From Coprinus comatus (taxonomy: Eukaryota > Basidiomycota > Agaricomycetes > Agaricales > Agaricaceae), in assembly GCA_034638255.1 (NCBI GenBank), contig JAWPGT010000015.1, positions 310,001-374,000 of the forward strand: a DNA stretch of 64,000 nucleotides, read 5' to 3'. Below the pieces are notes generated by a model that worked only from the letters and a program-made list of their open reading frames with translations, made no database searches and was not told the origin of the DNA. Within the stretch, counting starts at the first letter, position 1. Each line of letters begins with the position of its first letter. Positions 1-10,980 of the stretch are shown here, piece by piece. Both the position numbers and the translations under genes were made by a program.

Positions 1-1732
1 CGGTATTATTTATACTACCTCGCAAGTAATCGTAATTCTCTCCTTGGTCGAACAACAAGAGTATGGTGTGCATATAGGCAAATTAAAACAAAGGAAGAGA
101 TTTTTGGATTTGGTTCATGAAAATCATCAATTGGAGGTACAAGAATTCTTGCTGAATCAAACTTGAAACAGGACGAGGAAGTCATACCACGCCATTAGAT
201 TCCCAGGAGGAAAGGGAACTTTTTGTAGGACCTTATGTTCTCAAGACATAAAACCTTAATGTCTCTAGTATTGACTCCGAAGTGGAGACTCCGATTAATT
301 TAAATCAGAGCTGGTGTAGTATGGTGGAAGAGAAAATTACAGAGGCGGCTAAGAAGGATAATGAGATCGTTGGTGCTAAACATATACTGTTACCTGAAAC
401 GTAAGTAGCGTACAATTCAATTCTTTTTTTTAAGATCCTGAAAATTAACCATTTTCTTTAGTGTCTATGAGGGTAGTAATGTATTTGACAGTGCATGTGG
501 TTTTGATATTCAAAAAGGAGAGGAGTGACCGGATGCAATGAAGACACAACGACAACGACAATAGCCACCACGACGACGACAACAACAACAAAATCAACAA
601 CGACAAGAACATACTTCTCTTTCACTTTTCAAAAGAACGTTATCGTAATATGAAAACTTTGGAGAGGTCGCTCGTGCTATAGCAGATGGATATCGAGGTA
701 TGATTGCTACTTCGATACTAAATTATATTCCTTGTTAACTTGGAATAATTTTAGCCATTGAGTAGTTAGCGAGTGAGGAACTTCTTCGTGGGGACATAAA
801 TGACGGGAACCCGTTGTTGGCACAAGGAGAACCTGGTACATTTGATGTACCGTTCTCACCTCAACCTAATATCTTACTATGTAGAAGGAGGTCTTCATCT
901 CCTGAGGGGGTTTATGGCCTTCTACATGATTTTGACTTGGCTAAAAGCCTGTGAGTCACCCTTCTTTAATTTATTAATGTGTAAATCATGTACTGAGTAT
1001 GGTACGACACAGTGCAAAAACTCGGAGGAAGCACTAAAGGCACGCGATGAAGAACACAGGGCTTATGGAATTCAAACAGTTAGGTATTTGTTTATCCTGT
1101 AAGATCATCGTGTGTACGAGTGACATTATAATCCAGGGAACTATACCATACATGCCAATTCAAGGGTTAATGGGATACTTTCCAGCGGTCACAATATTTG
1201 ATGATGTAAGTCCTACCAAGAGAACAGACAACCCCCGAATTTATTGATTTATTTTGGCTGATTTCAATTGCAATTATATAGGTACAAAGTCTATTCTACG
1301 TGCTCTATTTATTCCCATTCACGCATGGAGCTCCAAAAGAACCTTCATATCCAACTTCCCCATCCCTCCGGTTTGATGAACATGCAAGTTGGCCAAGTGA
1401 TGTAGTACGATGGTCATTCGGGGGTAATATCTGGGAACTCCTTTGGGGTGCGAAAGAATTTTTGTTTTGTTTCTCTAAATGATTGGAAATTCGGCTTTCA
1501 ATTTATTGAACTAAGACGTAGTGGTAGACCAAGTTTTATAATGGAAAATTGGCCACCGGGTAGTTCAAGAAGGTTATCATAGATGCGTCTTGTTACCTTA
1601 CTTCATGATTATCTTTGGGATCCAGTTTTGAAAAGATCGGTATCGGGTTGGTTGAATGATTTGGAATCGAATGAGATGATTAGGAAACCTATTGAAGGTG
1701 TGGATCGATATATTTTGGAAGAGGGATTCTGA
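1..1732 (+). pseudogene. FunK1-type fungal protein kinase, degenerate and cut by the window edge
   Basis: This is a decayed copy of the fungal-specific FunK1 protein kinase family, a Ser/Thr-kinase-like group expanded in Agaricomycetes with unknown substrates. Kinase landmarks appear in order but in different frames: an LLRGDINDGN stretch near 780-805 in the place of the catalytic HRDxxxxN loop, NILL followed by a DFDLAKS motif (the DFG-like segment) near 865-945, GTIPYMPIQ near 1138-1165 (the usual GT-PFM region), and an SLFYVL stretch near 1285-1305. Plausible introns lie at 411-461, 1100-1137 and 1206-1282. An in-frame TAG just before the catalytic loop (about 764) and several frame changes break it. 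The HRD histidine and arginine are also altered. Reading ends at a TGA at 1730-1732. The 5' end lies outside the window. Confidence 0.6.
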
Positions 1733-3026
1733 GTTTTTTTTTCTTTTCAATTTCATGTTACTCCGTAGTAATTTTTTCTTTTTCAATTTTCCATTATGCT
1801 ATACTATATCTCGTCAATAACAAGTTCGCACTCCATGATGGAGTGAATGACGACCAAGTTCTTGACTCCGACAGATGTTATTCCTATGTTCATCATGAAG
1901 GTGAAATATATAGCACAGTTTTTATGGATTGGGCATTCTTGCGTCAGTCAAAAAGCAGTTTATGTATACTACATATTCAAGTATATTCAAATTCAAATTT
2001 TGGGGGGAGTGTTTAACGTCAGGAATTCCGAATAATTAGCCCTCCTAAAGGTAGATCAACCCCATCCAGTGCAAAATTATATATGGGCAATGTGGTGGAA
2101 CTTCTAGAACTTCCAAAATTCAAATAGGGGTCTTTTTTAGCATCATATATACAGATCACCGAGTTGAGCGCCCGTTGAATCAATACATCGCCCAGTTGCC
2201 AATTAGAGTTTGTATAACTGAATTCTCTTGAAACCTGCTCGTAAAACAGTATATAGAGGCAGAACTTCAGAATATCATACCTAACAGTAGATTAAATATA
2301 ATAAGTACTGTACACTGTAAACAATGTTTAAATACCATAAGCCGGACATCTACAGCGTAATCACGTAATGTGAACCTATCCATTATGTCAGAGAGAGAAA
2401 ACAGGCTGACTTGTGGGTCTTTGGGTTCAATGCACTTCGCCTATGTCATCTGTTCGGAACTCGGTCGTCATGACTCGTCGCCCAAGTCTCAGTTCTGCAT
2501 ATTTAGTTTCAAAAATAGCCATCATGATCTGTGAGTATCCTCCTCCTCAATTGCCAAATTGATCATGTCACCGACATCTGAGCCGACATCTAATGATTTT
2601 CATATTGTCCACCATCTCATCCAATGCCCAGAATCAGCGCTCGCAAAAACAATCAATAAGTCGGTTGAGCAAGGTCAACGCTATGAAACATGTCGTGCTT
2701 ATAATGAGACTCGTGAGGACCCTGTTGATACACATATGTAGTATCGCACTAAGAGAGTCGAATGATATAAATATTGCAGCATTCGGAATCGATATCCTCA
2801 CTGCCAGGTGCATCTCACTCTTGTAAGCAACTACTACTCCCTCTTCAATGAGAGCATTGAACGACTCATCCTCTTTTAAAAGAGTTATTTAGGCTGGTCC
2901 TGTAACTTCTACTCTCCAATCCTCATTTTCAATCATGTATGTGGAGGGCTATTATCTATTTGAAACCATTTTTCCTGACTTGAGGTTATTCAGACAACAA
3001 CTTTTTTCCACAAATCATCAATCACT
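1733..3026. other. intergenic, no gene recognised
   Basis: Only short open frames without domain-like content are seen. The 3' part (about 2900-3026) is pyrimidine-rich and probably holds the promoter and leader of the secreted kinase-like gene at 3027. Confidence 0.4.
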
Positions 3027-4404
3027 ATGAAATTCTCAACAACCTTCATTGTTGTTTCGTTTGTCTTGGCTAGATCCACAGTCTCTTTACCATTGGTATG
3101 CATGATCCCGGTTTACTATTAACATTAATAGATGGAAATAATGTGTTCTCGCTACAGGCGCAGTTGAACGGTGATGAACTAGCCGAACGAGATGTAAACG
3201 TCTCTCGTGAATTCAATGTCTACGAAGATCGTTCACTTTTCGATGACGATACTGGACTCGTTGAACGAGATTCTTTAGAAGAAAGAGCCAGGGTTAGTTT
3301 GAGTTGCATTCAACGCGGTGACTACAACGCTAATATACACCCATCTCACAGCCCAAGAAATCTGGTACTAACAACGTACAACCCGTCAAAACTAATCCTT
3401 CCCCTTCCAAGTCACCTCTTAGTTCTAGCACTGCAGCACCATCGACTGTGTCCAATACGAAGACATCGACATCAACAACCAAATCTTCTAGCTCTCAATC
3501 GACGTCATCGGGGTCAGCTCAACCAACTAAGCCAGCGGCAAAATGTGCCGCAAAAAATAAACTCAGTGGAAAGAAGACAGGTTTGAAGTCAAGAAACACT
3601 GGTCAAGGTGAGTTTTGTTTTGACTGCAGACTACAGGCTGTATTGATAATTGTTGGCAAAACTATAGTCGTGAACATCGATGGCAAGTCATATACTTTGG
3701 GTGCGGAAATGCAAGGTGCAAGGGCCAAGGTGAGTAGTTCTAATATTGAAATAATATTTGTTTCTAAGTATATGCTCGTAGACTTACAGTGTAGTGGGAG
3801 GTCAATACTTCGCCAAAAGACCTACCTCGAAAACGTGGAATAAGCCCTTCGAAACGGAAGTCGCTCAAACCAAGTTGGCTTCGGATACCTTGAAAAGCAC
3901 ACCTCGCTTGTATGTTGGCTCAGGGGTCGACGCTGGTGATGGTTACCTGTGGCTTATCACGGCTGCACAAGGAGTAGAAATTTTCGAGCGATGGGAGAAT
4001 AATAAAGTGAAGTATGCAAAAAAGGCGACCTGTGAACAGGAATTGCAAACTGCAAAGGGACTTGTAAAGGTGGCACAGCAAAAATTGTTAACAGAGGCCG
4101 GGTTTCTTCACGATGACAGTCATCCTGGAAATGTAAGTTAATTAAACAGTATAGCGGATCAGAAATACTGAAAGTTTATACTTGTAGTGGCGGGTAGTCC
4201 TAACGGGTGATATAACGGAAGTACGAGGAATTGATTTTGGATCAGTGACGAAATCAGTGAGTTGTTACAACATTCTAAATTAGACTTTCGAGATGATATT
4301 GAAACTGTAACTTCCTTTAGAGTACCGTGGACATACAGACCAACAAATTTCGGTACGCTGATGACATGTGGGCGATGTTTGCAGCATGTGGATATTGCAA
4401 ATAA
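3027..4404 (+). CDS. predicted secreted protein with a C-terminal kinase-like domain
   Basis: Seven exons join without a frame break: 3027-3095, 3158-3292, 3352-3607, 3668-3729, 3782-4132, 4188-4256 and 4321-4404, giving 341 residues. Residues 1-22 form a classic signal peptide (MKF start, hydrophobic core, SLPL end). Then come an acidic region rich in ER pairs that could be a propeptide, a Ser/Thr/Lys-rich linker (about residues 70-150), and a compact domain with kinase landmarks: GGQYFAKRP (beta-3 lysine), FETEVAQ (helix C glutamate), YLWLITA (hinge), HDDSHPGN (catalytic loop) and IDFGSV (DFG). The landmarks resemble small bacterial-type or aminoglycoside-phosphotransferase-like kinases more than classical eukaryotic kinases. 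No substrate can be inferred. It lies just downstream of a dead FunK1 kinase but is not an obvious copy of it. The gene model is firm; the kinase reading is an inference from motifs. Confidence 0.75.
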
Positions 4405-4961
4405 GTATTATTAAGTATTATTACATGTCTTCGTTGTGCATTGGTTGCATGCAAATTACACTGCCGTTTGATGATTTTGGAAACTCTAAGGATCATAAGA
4501 ATCACGGTAGGTCCAATCACATAGATATCTCATTTCAACTTTATCAGTCCCTTTCTACTCAGAGGATGTTATGCGATGCTTGTGAAGTTGGCGGGTTGGC
4601 ATCTCGAACTTTCCTTGTCAGACTAGGTATGGAAATAGATGAAAATAATACATAAACTTCCAGATCTCCCAGAATAAAGAGTTCAAAATAATTCCCTGAT
4701 ACAAAGCCTTATTACACTTCCTCTCCAACTCTGAGATCTGAGATTTGAAATTGAACGTTTACTTTGACTTGTGCTTCATAACCAATTCCTCCATACGTTT
4801 ATGATACCCAACCTCTTTCTCAAGTTATTCAATATGTTTATTGCTACTACCGAAGGATCCTGGAACAATAACTGTACTATGAGATACTATTATTTATATA
4901 TTATATATAGGGGCTATGTAGGTCAATAGGAGTATAGACAAGAATACACGTATATAGGAAT
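4405..4961. other. convergent 3' intergenic region
   Basis: Space between the secreted kinase-like gene and the convergent F-box gene. AT-rich, presumably both 3' untranslated regions; nothing else seen. Confidence 0.4.
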
Positions 4962-6179
4962 TTAATCATGCTGATCCCTGCACTCATTGTTACGAGCACA
5001 CATCACCTGAACAAGGTTTTCACCTGTTTCAACAGACCGACCAACTTCTACCGTCTTATGAAAATGTCCAACACATCCCGATTGAAGTATATAATCATCC
5101 ATAGGTCCTTCGATCGCTCTCTGATTAAAATTAACATCTTCACTTCCGATAAAATGCATACGAGCATAAATCCACTTCAAATTCTTCGCTAACGGAATGT
5201 GTTGGAGGATATCATGATATAAATCAATTTCATAAACATGTGAATATTGACAGTATTCTTCCAATTTCTCGCTGAGAAAGGTCGTAATCTTTAGGGTTTT
5301 GAGGCTTTCCAAAACTGGTATTTCAAGTTTTTCACCGTCATCGGTATCTATGTAATGGACAAAGTGTTCTGGGGAGCGTTGAATAAATGAAAGTTCTAGA
5401 GCCTCAAGGTTCCGCATTTCGGGTAAAATATTGGCATAATACAGAAGCGCTTTCGAAGAGTATATGTTGACAATCCTGAGGTGAGTTATACGAGTCCAAT
5501 TCAATTCATTAAGGGGTCGAAGACTGTCGAGGGAAAGGCAGCGAAGAAGAGGGGCACCTCGGAAGAGTCTAATGACTGGGGTTTTGATCGAATTAAAATC
5601 GAACAAAAGATGAATGAGAGGGTCATCGCAACCCCAACCAAGTTGTAATGCTTCCAACGAAGGAAAAGAAGGCTGGATTAGTTGAGGATTCTCCTTGTTC
5701 GCCATTACCCACTTCTTGTACTCCAAGTCGAAGGTGTCCGTCCTGAAACAATCCAATCTCAAAGATACTAATCTTGAAGAGATGGAAGTCAAAACATGAA
5801 TGAAAGCTTTGGTTATGACTTTGGCATCATTTGGAGAGGCACCTTGAGCAGTGAAAGAGAATTTACGGGTTTCGGACTTCTTCGTCAACGTGACGCATCT
5901 CTTCACATCCTCCAAGATACGGTCAATCACAGAGCTATCTTCTACTACATTGTCCAGGTGAAGTGTGACTCGAGACCAAACAGCTGAGGTAGATTCTATA
6001 GCTGCCTTCCAGCGTTTACAAACACGGGAGATGCTGAATGGGTCCAGGGTATGTGGGCTGGGAATAGTATTGTTTCCTACGATAATGTAGTCGGGAACAG
6101 CATGCGAGAATACTTCGGAAAGCATTTCGTGCGGAAGTCGATGGATAAGGGGATGAGTGATGCTGTGAGTCGGAACCAT
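4962..6179 (-). CDS. F-box protein, single exon
   Basis: Intronless 405-residue protein. Residues about 11-65 form an F-box: HRLPHEMLSEVFSHAVPD, a spacer, then VCKRWKAAIESTSAVWSRV. F-box proteins bind Skp1 and bring substrates to SCF ubiquitin ligases. The rest is a leucine-rich, LRR-like fold (for example LRCLSLDSLRPLNEL and LEALELSFIQRSPE), the usual arrangement of the large, fast-evolving F-box families of Agaricomycetes. Close paralogues lie at 10981-12236 and 32027-33252, both frameshifted, and a more distant one at 41659-43083. The ATG follows a TATA-like box by about 100 bp, and the same box occurs in front of the 33252 paralogue. This copy is the intact member of the subgroup in the window. 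The target protein is unknown. Confidence 0.85.
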   Translation of the reverse strand: MVPTHSITHPLIHRLPHEMLSEVFSHAVPDYIIVGNNTIPSPHTLDPFSISRVCKRWKAAIESTSAVWSRVTLHLDNVVEDSSVIDRILEDVKRCVTLTKKSETRKFSFTAQGASPNDAKVITKAFIHVLTSISSRLVSLRLDCFRTDTFDLEYKKWVMANKENPQLIQPSFPSLEALQLGWGCDDPLIHLLFDFNSIKTPVIRLFRGAPLLRCLSLDSLRPLNELNWTRITHLRIVNIYSSKALLYYANILPEMRNLEALELSFIQRSPEHFVHYIDTDDGEKLEIPVLESLKTLKITTFLSEKLEEYCQYSHVYEIDLYHDILQHIPLAKNLKWIYARMHFIGSEDVNFNQRAIEGPMDDYILQSGCVGHFHKTVEVGRSVETGENLVQVMCARNNECRDQHD

Positions 6180-6276
6180 AGTGGAGAATTAGGGTTCAAA
6201 GTTCAACGTTCAACAGCTGAGGGGGGAGCGTTATGAAAAGTGAGAATGAATGAGGACATCACGAAAAGAATTGCCT

Positions 6277-6290
6277 CGTATTTATACTCC
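6277..6290 (-). promoter_or_regulatory. TATA-like box of the F-box gene
   Basis: On the minus strand this reads GGAGTATAAATACG, 98-111 bp upstream of the F-box ATG at 6179. The core GGAGTATAAATAC is repeated exactly upstream of the paralogue at 33327-33340, so the promoter was probably duplicated with the gene. Confidence 0.5.
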
Positions 6291-7026
6291 TAGCAGTGCC
6301 ACAGCACCATTGTATTTTCTTAGACCATGTCCAAAATCAAATCAAGATGAAGGAACTACAAAGGTGGTCCAATCAGTGATTTATCAGGAAATTCCATACA
6401 ATAAAGAATTCAAACTCCTTAAAGAATCTTTGAGGTAACAAAGAGATCACAAAGACTACCCCAAAGACATTAATAAACCAAAGGAACTCTTTCGAAGACA
6501 GGAAGACAAAGATCAGTGACCAGTTAAGTTGATCAGACCCTTGATTTGGACATTTGAAGGACCAAAGTTCCCAGCGCTGATTCCCTACTTGTTATAATTG
6601 TGAGTCTGTATATATAGTTTGGTTTGAAGTGGATACATATATGGTCATATGTGATTTACTGGAAAGCGACTGGACTATTATAGTGATCGTTCTGCTGGAT
6701 TGATTGAAGATTATATATGATAGTGCAAATGTAGTATACTGGTCTGTATTAGTGCGCCAATGCCAGCAAACCAGAAACTGAATCATCTATGTTACCAATC
6801 GCATAGGTAAGCTAAGGTCAGATGGATTTCAACACATAATCAAAGGAATGTCAGTTGTAATAGTAACGACACATCACCGGTAATTCTACACAACGCTAGG
6901 AATGTCAATTGTAATAGTAACGACAGAACGCAGATAGTCCTTTTTTTAAATCATTTTTACGTCTCCCAGAGGCGCATCAGATAGTCTTATATGGTTATAA
7001 GAAGCATAAAGATGAGTTTAAAAAAA
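6291..7026. other. intergenic between F-box promoter and GH16 3' end
   Basis: No gene seen. It contains a short direct repeat: AATGTCA-TTGTAATAGTAACGACA at about 6848-6872 and again at about 6901-6925 with few changes. Confidence 0.4.
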
Positions 7027-8402
7027 TCAGAAAAAAAGTCCCAACAATCCTGCTGCTGCCACACTCCAATATGCGACAGTATTTCTAACACCACCATTAC
7101 CCGAAGTGCTATTACCACTTCCCGTATTTCCACCTCCCGTATTTCCACCACCACCATTACTACCACCACCAGTGGTTCCATTACCAGCTCCACTCTGTTT
7201 ATCGAAAAACTTGACGTATCCAATATCGAAAAATGCATTTGCATATTCACTGCTTCCGCTATTAATCACGTAATCCAGATAACAATCCCCTGGACATGTT
7301 TGAGGGAAGAATTGTGTCGAACCAGCGAAATCGCCACATAATGTGATATCGAAGATCAACTTCTGCGGTAAGAAAACATCTGCAAAGTTACATCCTGCAC
7401 GGGGCCAATTTCCCATTGGAGTTCCGAGAGAATTGGTTTCAATAGTAGTTGCATCTTGGTTGAAGACTTTATCAATGTTGCTCCTTGGGACAAACCAAAT
7501 TCTAAAAGAGAAAGAAAGTATTATCTTCTGTTCAAATATTCTTTCAACGAGTAAAACGAGACTTACGAGACGGCGGATTCAGCTAATTCGGTAACAAACA
7601 ATCCTCCATTATCTCTATTGAAAGCTTCCCCATAACCAGCAGGATGATCGTTAGTAACGATGCATCCAGCTCCTCCTTCGCAGTTTGTCCCATTTACGAT
7701 CTTGCTACTTTGGATAGGATTAACTTGAGTACATCCCGGTGGCGTATGCAATCCCATTTGTGACGTGGGGTGTCTATTGATTCCTTCCATAATATCAATT
7801 TCCCTGCGTTACGAAATATGTCAGCCACTGCTATTCAAAACGAAAGAGACTTACCCTCCAGCAGGCCATTGAACACCTTGACCTTCAGCCCAACTCCAAA
7901 GAGCTGGCCAAACAGAGCAACCGAATGGGACATGCCACATATCTACAACTACAACTGATCCCAAGCCAAATTGTCGTTTCGAAGTAACACGAACGGAATT
8001 TCGTTTTTCATTCCAGGGGACGAAAGATGTGTTATCCAATTTCATGATAGCCCGGTTGGTGCCAGAATCGACGTATGCTAGACGGTTGGAACTGGCGCCT
8101 TGTGCTGATAAGAATCTATGTATTGTAGTAGTATTAGTGTTTTGTTGCAAGAAAATCAAAAACGATGAGTCGTACGTGACATGACCATTCATTGTGTCAT
8201 CAACTAAGGATAATAGATGTTAGAATTATGCTATTGGAGAAAAATGAGACTACTCACAGTGGTCGTAAAACACCCACTCATTAAAGAAGTCAGGGCCGGA
8301 GATGTCCTGTGCAAGGTTATATGTTTCGGCCAATACACCATGCAAGTTTGAAATTCCAGCAATTGTTAATAAGGATATCAGAGTCTTCGTTGTTGCCTTC
8401 AT
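7027..8402 (-). CDS. GH16 family glycoside hydrolase with signal peptide and GPI-type tail
   Basis: Five exons join in frame: 8402-8258, 8203-8176, 8115-7855, 7803-7567 and 7501-7027, giving 381 residues. The protein starts with a signal peptide (residues 1 to about 25, ending GVLA), followed by the FFNEWVFYDHFDD start typical of fungal GH16 laminarinase-like enzymes. The catalytic ExDxxE motif is present as GEIDIMEGIN, with HMP-like HVPFGCSVWPALWSW before it and WPRAGCNF after it. GH16 enzymes of this type cleave or transfer beta-1,3/1,4-glucans in the fungal wall. After the catalytic domain come a Gly/Asn/Ser/Thr-rich linker (about residues 325-360) and a hydrophobic C-terminus (WSVAAAGLLGLFF), which together look like a GPI-anchor signal and place the enzyme at the cell surface. 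All splice sites are canonical and phases agree. Confidence 0.9.
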
Positions 8403-8510
8403 CTTTCAAAGTAAAGACAAGAAAGGTATATGAGGGAAAGAATGAGAGTGGGCTGTTGTTAAAAAAACAAAAACAAAACGTCACACTATGCGGTGTTGTT
8501 AACCCACGTT

Positions 8511-8520
8511 CTATAAATAG
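8511..8520 (-). promoter_or_regulatory. possible TATA element of the GH16 gene
   Basis: CTATAAATAG (near palindromic) sits about 109 bp upstream of the GH16 start codon at 8402. Spacing is reasonable; no other evidence. Confidence 0.3.
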
Positions 8521-10794
8521 CTTACCAACGGCCACACGCGGTTTCTTTTCATTCTTGGCACATATTAAACACATGATTGTCTCGGACACAAATGAATGTG
8601 AGTCAATATACTTTCGCTCTCTGCAGAGTGTATAGAGGTGTACACTATAGTCCTATGCCTGGCTCATTGACATTGATCTAGTTTATCAAAGAAACTCCAA
8701 CGCACTCCACAAGGTTTACTGATCGATGGGTCAACTCAGAAGCAGCGGTAAAAATTGCGCAGGAAAATTCCCCTGTGGTCGGGATCTGTTTCTTTTATTC
8801 GCTTATCATTTATTCTATTTATTCGCTTATCCTGCCCTTACCAGCATATACTCACAAAGATCATGTCCGACGTTAACGGTCTGACCTTTTTACACACAAC
8901 CATCATGGATAGCCCTTAGTTCACCTGCCCAGTGTTTTTGTGCAATGATTTTTTGCATAAAAGCTTATCATACATGATCAAGATTTTCGTGACGCTGAAT
9001 AAAGCCAGTGTGACCGCTTGAGCACGGAGAGCTGTGATGAGACTGATCAGATGCCACCATGGCCACCGCTCGTTTTCTATTACGATACGGTGGTCGGGTC
9101 AGGTCTACCGTGGGGTGCATGGTTACATAGTAACCAATATATATTACTTTATCGAGTGCTGAGCGCCGCTGATTACCGATACAATCCGTCCCGTCTACGT
9201 TTGTACCAGTGACGGCGGTGCCGGATGGTTAGTAAATGTTAGTAAAATGCAGGGTAAACGAGCGAAGATGCAGAGACCCACAGAATAACCTCAGAATCCA
9301 TCCCTAGCCCGCCGCCTTTACCAGGATACGGAAAACCACTGAATACCCTTCATATCTGCTCCCTTTTTTTGCAACAGCGCTAGCATCAATTAACGATTTG
9401 TACCCATCCCTCAGACATTGTTACATTGTATCAGGATAATTACAGGTAATTAAATTAGTGATTTCTTTTCATATTTTCGTCGGCTTATTGTTCAAACGGT
9501 TTCTAATGCGCGATAAAACAATTACAGCGGAATGAAGTCGAAAATCTTAGGACAACCTGACGTTGACTTGTCTTTTTTTTGAAGCAGCATCCAACCACAA
9601 GTTAGGGGACAGCTGCCAGCGATCGAAGAGAGTATCCTAGACGTGAATATCCTTTATTGTGTACCTGCAGGCTCGGTGCTCCCACCGCGGAGAAATGCAT
9701 TTAAATTTTACGCACGCCTTGTTAGGGCAGTATGAGGCTCGCTCGTCAACGGTTCCCCCCAAAGCCGAACTCTACGAAACAAAACACTATATAAATGTTT
9801 TATCCCGTAACATCATCAAACCCGATGTTAAAGTTCTAAAATCCGCCGTGAAATCATTAGAAGAGGTTCCGACAAGACTGGCATCCCGGTAAGAATGGAA
9901 TGGTGCTGAATCTTGACATCCTTCACTATTCCTATTAATCTACGGCTATTCTCGGATCTTGGGATCAGAAACCATCGACCTCGATACTTGAATTTGTTTT
10001 CCTGTGGTAAAGAAGTGATTCCGGCACCTCCACCGAATTAGGATTCTCGGTATAAAACTTCGTACCGCAGTCAGAGATTCCAATGGCTTCCATGCGTTAG
10101 AAACCCTACAATACCATGACCTTATGATGATAATTTCACAAAATCACGGGAAGAGTGGAACGGTAGTATTACAGCACAAAATGCAACTTTATACTTATTG
10201 TGATGTTGAAGTCACGGTGAGTGATGGGTATGATATGTGTCGGACCCACTGTATTAATAATTGGGACATAACTTTGTTGAACTCAGCTAAACAAAATGGA
10301 TACATGGATAAGGAGCCTCCTTACATAGTAATCGGTTTGAGTAACACATATGAATAAAGGTTAGATATTAAGGTCTAGCTTTTGAGATACATGGTATGAG
10401 ATATATGGTACATAACGATTGGTCCAGCGACCTTTGAATGTACAATAAGAAGATGCAGGCTATGACTGCTGACCGTGCTTGAGCCCTTTGCCCGATCATT
10501 ATTTACACAGTATTTACATACCCAAAGTCAACAATGCAATTGAGTTTTCCATTATCCATATCCACAGAAAATTGAAGTTTATCAGTTCCCAGATTTTGCG
10601 CACGGACTATCATGATAAAGTACTTCAGTAAATGAACAATTGATCATTGAGCGTAAGTAAAAGAATGAATCCCAGCCAATTGTACATCTTGTCTCAAATT
10701 CTCGAAACAATTGGCCAAAATCAGGGTTACAATTGCAACAATTATAGAGATCAATAATTTTGTTGTACCAGACCAATCCAGACCTTGATTGGGC
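8521..10794. other. long intergenic stretch, no gene supported
   Basis: Six-frame reading gives only short frames with no recognisable domain. A patch around 9000-9300 is richer in G+C than its surroundings, and TTTATTCGCTTATC occurs twice with small changes near 8795-8835. It may be relic repeat DNA; I cannot assign it. Confidence 0.35.
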
Positions 10795-10846
10795 CGTCTC
10801 AAGATGAATCAGGGTTGAATATTCAACCCTGATTCATCTTGAGACG
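10795..10846. repeat. perfect 52-bp palindrome with no spacer
   Basis: Two 26-bp arms meet without a loop: the left arm begins CGTCTCAAGATGAATC and the right arm ends GATTCATCTTGAGACG, the exact reverse complement. The centre is AGGGTTGAATATTCAACCCT. Flanking bases do not extend the symmetry. It lies 135 bp upstream of the F-box relic at 10981. Confidence 0.97.
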
Positions 10847-10980
10847 TTGAATATTATGCTATGACAATTGTCACTGGTAGGCTAAATACTATCAGGGCTT
10901 CGTGAAGTCACCGATTATTCTCACTTCGCACTATACTTTCAGCTGCTCAACGTTGACCGTTTGAACCCTGATCCTCTATG

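Noticed and set aside
2559..2826. Two overlapping short plus-strand frames
   Set aside because: Short, without homology, and without plausible splice partners.
9659..10357. Two 77-codon frames in the 8.5-10.8 kb gap
   Set aside because: No signal peptide, domain or codon pattern that stands out; random length for this composition.
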